NCBI RefSeq assembly: GCF_000310225.1
Contig: NZ_AMXF01000023.1
Span: 1 to 34,425 of the forward strand
Source: Thauera phenylacetica B4P
Lineage (GTDB): Bacteria; Pseudomonadota; Gammaproteobacteria; Burkholderiales; Rhodocyclaceae
Reading direction: 5' to 3'
Length of the DNA: 34,425 nt
In this document: positions 25,071-32,419 of the stretch, one piece after another
Layout: every line of letters starts with the position of its first letter
Numbering within the stretch: position 1 is the first letter of the stretch
Made by a program: the position numbers and the translations under genes
Notes under the pieces: generated by a model
Database searches by the model: none
The model's input: only the letters and a program-made list of their open reading frames with translations
What the model was told of the DNA's origin: nothing

Positions 25071-25694
25071 GTGTCGAGTGACGTCACCGCCGAGATACGC
25101 ATGGCCGTGCTCGGCGAATGGGTGCCGCCCCAACTTGCAAGCGTGCTCGCCCTGCAGCGTGCCGAAGAGCCGGACACCCATGTCGCCCTGGCCGGATGGA
25201 CAGACCCCGGTCGAGCCCCGGAACTGCCGGGCGACAGCTTCGACTTCGCGCTGTCTGCGACTGAGTGGCAGTGGCCTGGCTGGATATGCGAGCCGCTGTG
25301 GCATGACACGCTGGCGGTCGCCATGACCAAGCGCTCCCACCTGTTGGCCTATCGTGAAGTGCCGTGCCAGGAAGTGCTCAAGCAGTCCGTGATCTGCTCG
25401 CAGTCGACGGCCCATGAACCATGGCGCATGACCGCGCAGCGCGTGTTCGATGGCATGCTGCAAGAGCGCGAGCAAACGGTGGCGACATTCGATGTGGCGA
25501 TGACCCTGGTTGGCGCAGGGTACGGGATCGCCATTGCGCCAGCCGCGCGACTGACGGGCTACCTGCACCGCGGCGTCGCTGTGCGGCCGCTGGCCGGCGC
25601 ACCCACGATCGTGATGGCTTATCTGCTCCGCCGCATCGCTTCCTTGTCGGACACCCAGGCAAGATTCGCCCGCCGCGCGCGCTTGGTGTCCTGA
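25071..25694 (+). pseudogene. LysR-type regulator fragment: effector-binding domain only
   Basis: About 208 codons matching the C-terminal substrate-binding domain of LysR regulators: WVPPQLASVLALQRAEEPDTHVAL at its start, WICEPLWHDTLAVAM, and VATFDVAMTLVGAGYGIAIAP near the end. The N-terminal winged HTH and linker helix (about 85 residues) are absent, and nothing upstream in any + frame restores them. The frame can be read from a TTG at 25047 or a GTG at 25071; neither has a standard ribosome site. The likeliest reading is a 5'-deleted gene. An alternative is a deliberate HTH-less effector-binding protein, since the domain itself has no frameshift. Confidence 0.6.
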
Positions 25695-25704
25695 CAGGTG
25701 CGCG

Positions 25705-25731
25705 GGGATCGCGGTTTCGCCACACGATCCC
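25705..25731. terminator. Hairpin between convergent lysR fragment and integrase
   Basis: GGGATCG (25705-25711) and CGATCCC (25725-25731) form a 7-bp stem with a 13-base loop in the 47-base convergent gap. No T-run follows on either strand. Confidence 0.4.
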
Positions 25732-25741
25732 GCTTCTGCCG

Positions 25742-27595
25742 CTAGGCCACCCGAACGCGCGGCAAGGTCCATTCGCTTTCCTTCACGGCTGTGCTCACGG
25801 TCATGACGAGCTTGTCGAGATTGCCGGCAGTCACGCCCTCCAGTGCCGAACGCCCCCGCAGCATCGAGCGCGGTTGAAGCAGTGCATGGTAGATCTGCCA
25901 AGGGTCCGCACCCCTGGTCAGCTTCAGGACGGACTGGATCAGCTCGTGCTTGAGTGGGTCGAGGTGCCAGTCCGGCACGCGCTGGCCGCGGTTGCCCACG
26001 TTCAACGCCAGCAAGTTGCCCGCCTTGATCTCGTAGCTGATCCACCTGCGGGACTTGCCCGCCATCTTGGCAAACGCCGCAACGGGAAGGTTGTGCGGCG
26101 CTTCGAAGACATCGAAGAGCTCCATCCTCTCGCGCTGAATGTCCGAAGGCACCAGCGGCGCTGCCGATCGAGGGGGCGGAACCGCCGGCAGCCGATGTGC
26201 GGCGGCAGAAACCAACGGCATGGCGTCACCCGGCTTCGTCACGAGCAGGACTGGCGAAGCGGCAACCGGCGTGGAGGGTACGCTTGCGGTTTGCTCATTC
26301 GGGAATGCGGGCACGCCTTCCAGATGCACGGTGAGTGGCATGCTGGCCGCCTCGACCTGATTCTGCTCGAAGAGGTCCAGGCGATCGGCCCAGTCCTGCA
26401 TCATCCGGCGACGCTGCTCCACGTACTCGGCATGGTTGTAGGTCGCGCTGACCTTGTTGGGATCGACATGCGAGAGCTGCGAATCCACCCAGACCTTCGG
26501 GTAGCCGATCTCGTTGAGCGCAGTGGACATCGTGCCGCGGATACCGTGTCCGGTCAGACGTTCCTGATAGCCCATGCGTTTGAGGGCACCATTGAGCGTG
26601 TTCTCGCTGATGCGCTTCTTCAGGTCGCTGTCGTGCCGGAAAAGGTAGCGCTGGGCCGGCTTGAACTCATCCAGCAGGTGCCGGACGATCTCCATGGCTT
26701 GAATCGACAACGGCACGATGTATGGTGGGATGTCCGCCGGCTGCCGCCGCTTCTTGCGCATATCCAACTGGAGTTGCTTCACGACCTCGGGCGGGATGAT
26801 CCACAGCCCGCGAGCCAGATCGAATTGATCTGGCGTCGCCTGCCGCAGCTCACCGGTTCGCACGCCGGTCAGCAGCAATAGCCGCAACCCGAGCTGGGTC
26901 TGCCGCCTGCCGCGATAGCTGCGCAGCCTCTGCAACAATTTGGGCAGTTCGGCCATCCGCAGAAACGGGTTGTGCCTGACGGGTGGCAGTGGCAGCGCCA
27001 CGACGTCGAGATCGGAGGCAGGGTTCTGCTCCAGGCCCGGCACGATCACCAGCGCGTAGCGGAACAGTTGGTTGAACCACGTCCTGACCTTCTCGGCGAT
27101 GGAGAGCGCGCTGCGCTTCTCGATCTTGGCAATCACCTCCAGGAGATCAGGGCGCTTGATCTCATAGATCGACCGCTTCCCCAAGGTCGGGAGTACGTCC
27201 CTGTCGAAGATGCGCGGAAGCATCGCGAGGGTCGTCTGCCGGCCTTCCTTGAGGCTCAGCCCGCGATGCTCGAGCCACCCGCGGTACACCACCTCGAAGT
27301 TGTTTTCGTCGGCGAGCCGCACAGCGGTCCGCTTCTGCTTGCGGTGATCACGTGGATTGATGCCCTTGGCGATCAGGGCGCGCGCTTCGTCGCGCAGGCT
27401 GCGCGCCTCGCGAAGCGTCACCTCCGGGTAGGTTCCGAGCGAGATCCGCTTCTGCTTGCCCGCCCAGTAGTAGCGGAAGTGCCAAGTCCTACCCCCCGCA
27501 GCCGTCACGGCTAGTGAGAGGCCATCCAAGTCAGGGAGGGTGTAGGCCTTGCCGGTTGCCTTGGCCTGTCGAACGACCAGGTCTGAGAGTGCCAT
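25742..27595 (-). CDS. int: Tyrosine site-specific integrase (IntB13/P4-like) with long C-terminal extension
   Basis: The recombinase that integrates the element at the tRNA-Gly 3' end. I start at the ATG at 27595, since AGGAG lies seven bases upstream and the N-terminus then reads MALSDLVVRQAKATGKAYTL, as in ICEclc-type integrases; an ATG six codons earlier lacks such a site. This gives 617 aa. Counting from the upstream ATG (subtract 6 for the chosen start), the order is: an arm-binding DUF4102-like domain (1-100), a core-binding SAM-like domain (105-210), and a catalytic domain with Arg252 (TGVRTGEL), His356 and Arg359 (HGIRG), His382 and nucleophile Tyr392 (ATYNH). A Pro/Ala-rich linker follows (about 420-500), then an extra C-terminal domain. 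All catalytic residues are intact, so it is probably functional. Confidence 0.93.
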   Translation of the reverse strand: MALSDLVVRQAKATGKAYTLPDLDGLSLAVTAAGGRTWHFRYYWAGKQKRISLGTYPEVTLREARSLRDEARALIAKGINPRDHRKQKRTAVRLADENNFEVVYRGWLEHRGLSLKEGRQTTLAMLPRIFDRDVLPTLGKRSIYEIKRPDLLEVIAKIEKRSALSIAEKVRTWFNQLFRYALVIVPGLEQNPASDLDVVALPLPPVRHNPFLRMAELPKLLQRLRSYRGRRQTQLGLRLLLLTGVRTGELRQATPDQFDLARGLWIIPPEVVKQLQLDMRKKRRQPADIPPYIVPLSIQAMEIVRHLLDEFKPAQRYLFRHDSDLKKRISENTLNGALKRMGYQERLTGHGIRGTMSTALNEIGYPKVWVDSQLSHVDPNKVSATYNHAEYVEQRRRMMQDWADRLDLFEQNQVEAASMPLTVHLEGVPAFPNEQTASVPSTPVAASPVLLVTKPGDAMPLVSAAAHRLPAVPPPRSAAPLVPSDIQRERMELFDVFEAPHNLPVAAFAKMAGKSRRWISYEIKAGNLLALNVGNRGQRVPDWHLDPLKHELIQSVLKLTRGADPWQIYHALLQPRSMLRGRSALEGVTAGNLDKLVMTVSTAVKESEWTLPRVRVA

Positions 27596-27689
27596 GCTCT
27601 TGCTCCTGAACATGAGTCAGGAACCAGATGCTGGTCACATCGACCTCGCCCCTCGATCAACAATCCGGAAACCGCCGTGCCCTCAAAAA

Positions 27690-27823
27690 TGGACTTGTTT
27701 GTGGACTTAAAAGTCCCGGCTGTCGGCGGATCGCGGTGGAACACAGCAGAACGTCAAGGAGAGAAAAGTCGTTGTGCGCCAAGGACTTGCAGATTATCCT
27801 GGACTTCTGCGGAACTCCGCAGA
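27690..27823. promoter_or_regulatory. attL-proximal region with GGACTT repeats (candidate integrase/Xis arm sites)
   Basis: GGACTT occurs at 27691, 27703, 27783 and 27801, and inverted (AAGTCC) at 27711. The second and third copies form GGACTT-AA-AAGTCC. An 8-bp-arm palindrome, TCTGCGGA-AC-TCCGCAGA, fills 27806-27823, ten bases from the tRNA 3' end. Tyrosine integrases bind short repeated arm sites beside the core, so these are candidates. The integrase promoter must also lie here; no convincing -10/-35 pair is identified. Confidence 0.5.
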
Positions 27824-27832
27824 TTGATGCGG

Positions 27833-27852
27833 TGGAGCGGGTGAAGGGAATC
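27833..27852 (-). other. Attachment site (attL): 3' end of tRNA-Gly
   Basis: Elements of this type recombine at the last 18 or so bases of a tRNA-Gly gene, and the integrase lies directly inboard. The tRNA is reconstituted intact. No second copy of this segment is found in 11720-11900 or elsewhere in the window, so attR is missing here. Confidence 0.6.
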
Positions 27853-27907
27853 GAACCCTCGTCATGAGCTTGGGAAGCTCAGGTAATAGCCATTATACGA
27901 CACCCGC
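27833..27907 (-). tRNA. tRNA-Gly (anticodon CCC)
   Basis: A complete cloverleaf on the - strand. The 7-bp acceptor GCGGGTG/CACCCGC is followed by T and an encoded CCA. The D-arm resembles other bacterial glycine tRNAs. The anticodon stem TGAGC/GCTCA encloses loop TTCCCAA with anticodon CCC, which reads GGG. The T-arm is GAGGG-TTCGATT-CCCTT. Length is 75 bases including CCA. Confidence 0.95.
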
Positions 27908-27946
27908 ATTTCGGGCCGAGCTGGCGTCGGCCGCGAATAAGGCCGG

Positions 27947-27975
27947 ATTGTACTGCCACGGGCGGTACGCTTCAA
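27947..27975 (-). promoter_or_regulatory. Sigma70-type promoter for tRNA-Gly
   Basis: On the - strand TTGAAG (27970-27975) is separated by 17 bases from TACAAT (27947-27952). The tRNA 5' end lies 39 bases beyond the -10. It sits just after the ptsI stop codon, so the tRNA has its own promoter and transcription could run on towards the integrase. Confidence 0.65.
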
Positions 27976-27989
27976 CCGCGGCGGTGTTT

Positions 27990-29720
27990 TCAGGCCGTGA
28001 GCCGCTCCACCGCCTCGCGGATGCGCGCCGGCTCGTCCATCTTGAGGATGCGCTGCACCTTGGGGGCGAGCTCGCCGAGGTCGGCGCGCAGGATCTGCTG
28101 CTTGATCTCGAGGATGCTGCCCGGGTGCATGGAGAAGTTGCGCAGGCCCATGCCGAGCAGCAGCTCGGTGTACAGCGGGTCGCCCGCCATCTCGCCGCAC
28201 ACCGACACCGGCAGGCCGAAGCGCGCGCCGCTGGAGATGGTGCCGGCGATGAGCTTGAGCACCGCGGGGTGGAGCGGGTCGTAGAGGTGCGCGACGGCCT
28301 CGTCCGAGCGGTCGATCGCCAGGGTGTACTGGATGAGGTCGTTGGTGCCGATGGACAGGAAGGCCAGCCGGCGGATGAACATGCCGAGCGAGAGCGCGGC
28401 GGCGGGGACCTCGATCATGCCGCCGATGCGGATGCCCTCGTCGAACTTGACCTTCTCGGCGCGCAGCTCGGCCTTGGCCTTCTCGACCAGGGCGAGGCAC
28501 TGGTCCACCTCCTGGGCGTGGGCGAGCATGGGCACCATGATCTGCAGGCGGCCGTGCGCCGAGGCGCGCAGCAGCGCGCGCAGCTGGGTCTTGAACATCT
28601 TGGGCTCGGCCAGCGAGTAGCGCACCGCGCGCAGGCCGAGTGCGGGGTTGGGTTCCTCGCGCGCCTGGGCGCCGTTGAGCGCCTTGTCGGCGCCGACGTC
28701 GAAGCTGCGGATGGTGACCGGCTTGCCGGGCAGGGCCTTGACCACGGCGCGGTAGGCTTCGTACTGCTCCTCCTCGTCGGGCAGGGTGTCGCGGCCGATG
28801 AAGAGGAACTCGGTACGGTACAGGCCGATGCCGTCGGCGTTGGCGGTCTTGACCGCGGGCAGGTCCTTGGGTCCCTCGATGTTGGCGAGCAGGTTGACCT
28901 CCTCGCCGTCGAGCGTGGTGGCGCGGGTGTCGCGCAGGCGGTTGAGCTTGGAGCGCTCGATCTCGAGCTCGCTGCGGCGCAGGCGGTATTCCTCGACGAT
29001 CTGCTCGTCGGGGGCGACGATGATCACGCCGCGGGTGCCATCGACGATGATGAGCTCGTCGTCCTCGAGCAGGTCGCGCACATGGTGCAGGCCGACCACC
29101 GCCGGGATCTTGAGGCTGCGCGCGACGATCGCGGTGTGGCTGGTGGGCCCGCCGACGTCGGTGACGAAGCCGGCGATGTTGTGGTCGCGGAAGCCGATGG
29201 TGTCCGCAGGCGAGAGGTCGTGGGCGACGACGATGCTGCCCAGCCCGTCGCGCCGGCGCGGCGGCAGGTGGCCGGGGTGGCCGAGCAGCACCTTGACCAG
29301 GCGCTCGACGACCTGGACCACGTCGGCCTGGCGTTCGCGCAGGTAGGGGTCCTCGATCTGGCGGAACTGCTCGACCAGGTGCTCCATCTGCTGCACCAGC
29401 GCCCACTCGGCGTTGCAGCGGCGCTCGGTGACGAGGTCGCGGGCGGCGTCGACCAGCATGGGGTCGGCGAGCATCATCAGCTGCAGGTCGACGAAGGCGC
29501 CGACCTCGCTGTGCGCCTGGCCGGAGGTGGTGATCGCCTTGAGGCCGATCAGCTCGCCCTGGACGGTGGCGAGCGCCTCGTCGAGGCGGGCGAGCTCCTC
29601 GTCGAGGTAGCGCGGTGCGACGTGATAGTGGTTGACCTCGAGCAGCGCGTGCGAGACGAGGTGGACGTGGCCGATCGCGATGCCCTGCGAGACCGCCAGG
29701 CCGTGCAGCGTGAATGGCAT
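27990..29720 (-). CDS. ptsI: Phosphoenolpyruvate-protein phosphotransferase, enzyme I
   Basis: EI takes phosphate from PEP and passes it to HPr, the first step of the phosphotransferase system. The 576-aa length is normal. The HPr-binding N-terminal helical domain is followed by the phosphohistidine domain with His195 in GGPTSHTAIVARSLKIP. The PEP-binding TIM barrel carries GLYRTEFLF, the MVPML segment, FSIGTNDLIQYTLA-like LSIGTNDLIQYTLAIDR, and the active-site Cys in SVCGEMAGD. It begins one base after the ptsH stop, so the two are translationally coupled. It is the last protein gene of the pts unit before tRNA-Gly. Confidence 0.96.
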   Translation of the reverse strand: MPFTLHGLAVSQGIAIGHVHLVSHALLEVNHYHVAPRYLDEELARLDEALATVQGELIGLKAITTSGQAHSEVGAFVDLQLMMLADPMLVDAARDLVTERRCNAEWALVQQMEHLVEQFRQIEDPYLRERQADVVQVVERLVKVLLGHPGHLPPRRRDGLGSIVVAHDLSPADTIGFRDHNIAGFVTDVGGPTSHTAIVARSLKIPAVVGLHHVRDLLEDDELIIVDGTRGVIIVAPDEQIVEEYRLRRSELEIERSKLNRLRDTRATTLDGEEVNLLANIEGPKDLPAVKTANADGIGLYRTEFLFIGRDTLPDEEEQYEAYRAVVKALPGKPVTIRSFDVGADKALNGAQAREEPNPALGLRAVRYSLAEPKMFKTQLRALLRASAHGRLQIMVPMLAHAQEVDQCLALVEKAKAELRAEKVKFDEGIRIGGMIEVPAAALSLGMFIRRLAFLSIGTNDLIQYTLAIDRSDEAVAHLYDPLHPAVLKLIAGTISSGARFGLPVSVCGEMAGDPLYTELLLGMGLRNFSMHPGSILEIKQQILRADLGELAPKVQRILKMDEPARIREAVERLTA

Positions 29721-29721
29721 C

Positions 29722-29991
29722 TCATTCCCCCTCGCCGAAGCGGTCGGCGACCAGCTCCTGGATGGCCTGCAGGGCCTCGTCGGCGCGCTCGCCCTGGGTG
29801 TCGATCGTGATCGTGCTGCCGCGCGCGGCCGCCAGCATCATCACCCCCATGATGCTCTTGGCGTTCACCCGGCGGCCGTTGCGCTCGAGCCAGACCTCGC
29901 ACGGGAAGCTGCTGGCGAGCTGGGTGAGCTTGGCCGAGGCGCGCGCGTGCAGGCCGAGCTTGTTGATGATGGGGGCGTCTCCTCGCGGCAT
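29722..29991 (-). CDS. ptsH: Phosphocarrier protein HPr
   Basis: HPr relays phosphate from EI to EIIA proteins. The 89-aa protein has the phosphorylated His15 in NKLGLHARAS and Ser46 in NAKSIMGVMML. Ser46 is the site that HPr kinase modifies in bacteria that have it, including many betaproteobacteria; hprK is not in this window. The gene lies 52 bases after the EIIA gene and directly before ptsI on the - strand, an EIIA-HPr-EI order typical of betaproteobacterial regulatory phosphotransferase sets. Confidence 0.95.
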   Translation of the reverse strand: MPRGDAPIINKLGLHARASAKLTQLASSFPCEVWLERNGRRVNAKSIMGVMMLAAARGSTITIDTQGERADEALQAIQELVADRFGEGE

Positions 29992-30043
29992 CTTCGCGGT
30001 TCTCCGTGGTGCGTTCGTTCGTGTCGTTGTATGGCGGCGGCGA

Positions 30044-30433
30044 TCAGCCCGGCCGCACGTGTATCACGCCGTCGCCCGCGCCGCCGACCGCGCGTCGGAT
30101 CAGGGTGTCGAGGTCGCCGTCGCGGTGGGTGAGCAGGCGCAGCAGCATCGGCAGGTTGACCCCGGCGACGAGCTCGATGCGCCCCGGCTCGATCAGCCGC
30201 GTGGCGACGTTGCAGGGGGTGGCGCCGTAGAGGTCGGCGAGCAGCAGCACGCCTTCGCCATCGTCGACCGTGGCGATCATCCGGCGGGCGAGCGGCAGGG
30301 CGTCGGCGGGATCCTCGCCCGCCGACAGGCCGAGCTGGCCGAGCAGCGGCGGGCGCTTGTCGAGGACGTGGCAGACGCACTGGATCAGCGCTTCGCCGAG
30401 GGTGCCGTGGGTGACGAGAAAGAGGCCGATCAT
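30044..30433 (-). CDS. PTS mannose-family EIIA component
   Basis: A 129-aa EIIA of the mannose family. It begins MIGLFLVTHGTLGEAL with the phospho-accepting His9, and has LLLADLYGATPCNVATRL, a conserved family segment. The start at 30433 is supported by GGAG six bases upstream; the longer open frame adds a non-homologous leader. No EIIB, EIIC or EIID partner is encoded nearby, so it probably does not transport a sugar and instead senses PEP/pyruvate status through HPr. That regulatory role is inferred from the missing permease and from similar betaproteobacterial sets. Confidence 0.9.
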   Translation of the reverse strand: MIGLFLVTHGTLGEALIQCVCHVLDKRPPLLGQLGLSAGEDPADALPLARRMIATVDDGEGVLLLADLYGATPCNVATRLIEPGRIELVAGVNLPMLLRLLTHRDGDLDTLIRRAVGGAGDGVIHVRPG

Positions 30434-30651
30434 GGGGTTCTCCGCAGCCTTCGATTCTAGCCGAGTCGCCGCCCGCCGTGCCGCTGCGGGCGGGTCGGAT
30501 GCGCGGACGAGGCAATGCGCAATCCCATTCGTCCTTATATGTTTGTGCAAAATATATGTCGAGAAATGATAGACTCCGCCCCTCGTCGCCGCGGCGAAGG
30601 CTCGGCCGTGCGCGTGAATTCCACGAATTTCCATAATGACAAGGAGCTGCA

Positions 30652-32283
30652 ATGACGGATGGCAGCGATCCGATGGCCCCCTCGGGGGCGGTCAATCCGA
30701 TCGACACCGACTACAAGGTCGGCCAGGACAACATCATCGTAAACGTGGGGCCCTTCGGCCTCGACATCCATAACCGCGTGTTCGCCGTGTCCGGCCTGCT
30801 CGTGGTCGCCTTCGTGGTGCTGACGCTGGCCTTCCAGAACCAGGTCGAGCCGATGTTCACCGCCATGCGCGGCTGGCTCACCTCGAACCTCGACTGGTTC
30901 TTCATCAGCGCCGGCAACGTCTTCGTGCTGGTGTGCCTCGGCCTGGCGATCTCGCCGCTGGGCAAGGTGCGCCTGGGCGGCACCGAGGCTACGCCCGATT
31001 ACACCTACCTCGGCTGGTTCTCGATGCTGTTCGCCGCGGGCATGGGCATCGGGCTGATGTTCTTCGGCGTGTCCGAGCCGCTGTCGCACTTCGGCAGCGC
31101 CTTCGGCGGCACCGCGATGGAGAACGGCGTGCGCACCGACTGGGCGCCGCTCGGTGGGGCTGCTGGCGATGCCGATGCAGCCACCCGCCTGGCGATGGCG
31201 GCCACGATCTACCACTGGGCGCTGCATCCGTGGGCGATCTACGCCATCCTCGCGCTCGGGCTGGCGCTGTTCTCGTTCAACAAGGGGCTGCCGCTGACGG
31301 TGCGCTCGGTGTTCTACCCGCTGCTGGGGGAGCGCATCTGGGGCTGGCCCGGCCACGTCATCGACATCCTCGCCGTGCTGGCCACGCTGTTCGGCCTGGC
31401 GACCTCGCTCGGCTACGGCGCGGCGCAGGCGAGCTCCGGCCTCAACTTCCTGTTCGACGTGCCGCTCGGCAACACCACGCAGATCGTGCTGGTGATCGGC
31501 ATCACCGCGATCGCGCTGTTCTCGGTGGTGGCCGGGCTGGACGCCGGCGTCAAGCGCCTGTCCGAGATCAACATGATCCTGGCCGTGCTGCTGCTGCTGT
31601 TCGTGATCGCGGTCGGGCCCACGCTGGACATCCTGTCCGGCTTCTTCGGCAACCTCGGTGCCTACTTCCAGCACCTGCCGGCGCTATCCAACCCGGTCGG
31701 GCGCGACGACGCCAACTTCTCGCAGGGCTGGACCGCCTTCTACTGGGCGTGGTGGATCTCGTGGTCGCCCTTCGTCGGCATGTTCATCGCGCGCGTGTCG
31801 CGTGGGCGCACGGTGCGCGAGTTCATCGTCTCGGTGCTGATCGTGCCCTCGCTCGCCTGCGTGCTGTGGATGACGGTGTTCGGCGAGACCGCGATCATCC
31901 AGTTCGTGCGTGACGGCTACGAGGCCGCCACCAAGGCCGAGCTGCCGCTGCAGCTCTTCTCCATGCTCGACGCGCTGCCGCTGGCGCAGATCACCTCCTT
32001 CATCGCCATCATCCTGGTGGTGGTGTTCTTCGTGACCTCGTCGGACTCCGGCTCGCTGGTGATCGACGTCATCGCCGCCGGCGGAAAGGTCGATGCGCCG
32101 ACGCCGCAGCGCGTGTTCTGGTGCATCTTCGAGGGCCTGGTGGCGATCGCGCTGATCCTCGGCGGCGGCCTGGTGGCGCTGCAGGCGATGGCGGTGTCGA
32201 CCGGCCTGCCCTTCACCATCGTTCTGCTGATGTCGACGGTGGCGGTGATCAAGGGCCTGATGTCGGAGCCGCGCGTGCGCTGA
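30652..32283 (+). CDS. BCCT-family osmolyte transporter (betaine/choline/carnitine type)
   Basis: A 543-aa inner-membrane transporter with about 12 hydrophobic helices. Family signatures are GMGIGLMFFGVSEPLSHF at about 130-147 and FYWAWWISWSPFVGMF followed by ARVSRGRTVREF at about 363-391. The glycine in GMGIG is as in the sodium-coupled betaine carrier BetP; proton-coupled choline carriers of the BetT type have Asp there, so sodium-coupled betaine-like uptake is favoured. The N- and C-terminal tails are short, lacking the long C-terminal osmosensor of BetP. AAGGAG precedes the ATG. The gene is divergent from the EIIA gene; the 218-base gap has an AT-rich patch near 30535-30575 that probably holds the promoter. 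Confidence 0.9.
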   Translation: MTDGSDPMAPSGAVNPIDTDYKVGQDNIIVNVGPFGLDIHNRVFAVSGLLVVAFVVLTLAFQNQVEPMFTAMRGWLTSNLDWFFISAGNVFVLVCLGLAISPLGKVRLGGTEATPDYTYLGWFSMLFAAGMGIGLMFFGVSEPLSHFGSAFGGTAMENGVRTDWAPLGGAAGDADAATRLAMAATIYHWALHPWAIYAILALGLALFSFNKGLPLTVRSVFYPLLGERIWGWPGHVIDILAVLATLFGLATSLGYGAAQASSGLNFLFDVPLGNTTQIVLVIGITAIALFSVVAGLDAGVKRLSEINMILAVLLLLFVIAVGPTLDILSGFFGNLGAYFQHLPALSNPVGRDDANFSQGWTAFYWAWWISWSPFVGMFIARVSRGRTVREFIVSVLIVPSLACVLWMTVFGETAIIQFVRDGYEAATKAELPLQLFSMLDALPLAQITSFIAIILVVVFFVTSSDSGSLVIDVIAAGGKVDAPTPQRVFWCIFEGLVAIALILGGGLVALQAMAVSTGLPFTIVLLMSTVAVIKGLMSEPRVR

Positions 32284-32301
32284 GCGCTTGCGCGATACGA
32301 T

Positions 32302-32376
32302 GTTCGCGGGCGAGCCCGCTCCCACGGATGGCGGCCTCCTCACAGGGGTTTCGTGGGAGCGGGCTTGCCCGCGAAC
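32302..32376. repeat. REP/BIME-type inverted pair between the BCCT gene and the DUF294 gene
   Basis: Two 25-base arms, 32302-32326 and 32352-32376, are reverse complements with one mismatch (a G/A difference that still allows G-U pairing in RNA), separated by 25 bases. Each arm contains its own small palindrome of the form GCGGGC-NN-GCCCGC. Such arms resemble the REP elements abundant in Pseudomonas and some other proteobacteria. The pair may also limit transcription from the upstream gene. Confidence 0.75.
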
Positions 32377-32419
32377 GCAGCCGCGACTCCTCAACCCCCG
32401 CTAGCGGATTCAGCCCTTC

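Noticed and set aside
27628-27867. 79-codon + strand frame across the att region and tRNA
   Set aside because: Its C-terminal GIEPSS-type ending is translated antisense tRNA-Gly sequence, a well-known annotation artefact.
27864-29810. 648-codon + strand open frame opposite ptsI
   Set aside because: Antisense shadow of ptsI rich in Ala, Val, Asp and Gly; ptsI has all EI motifs on the - strand.
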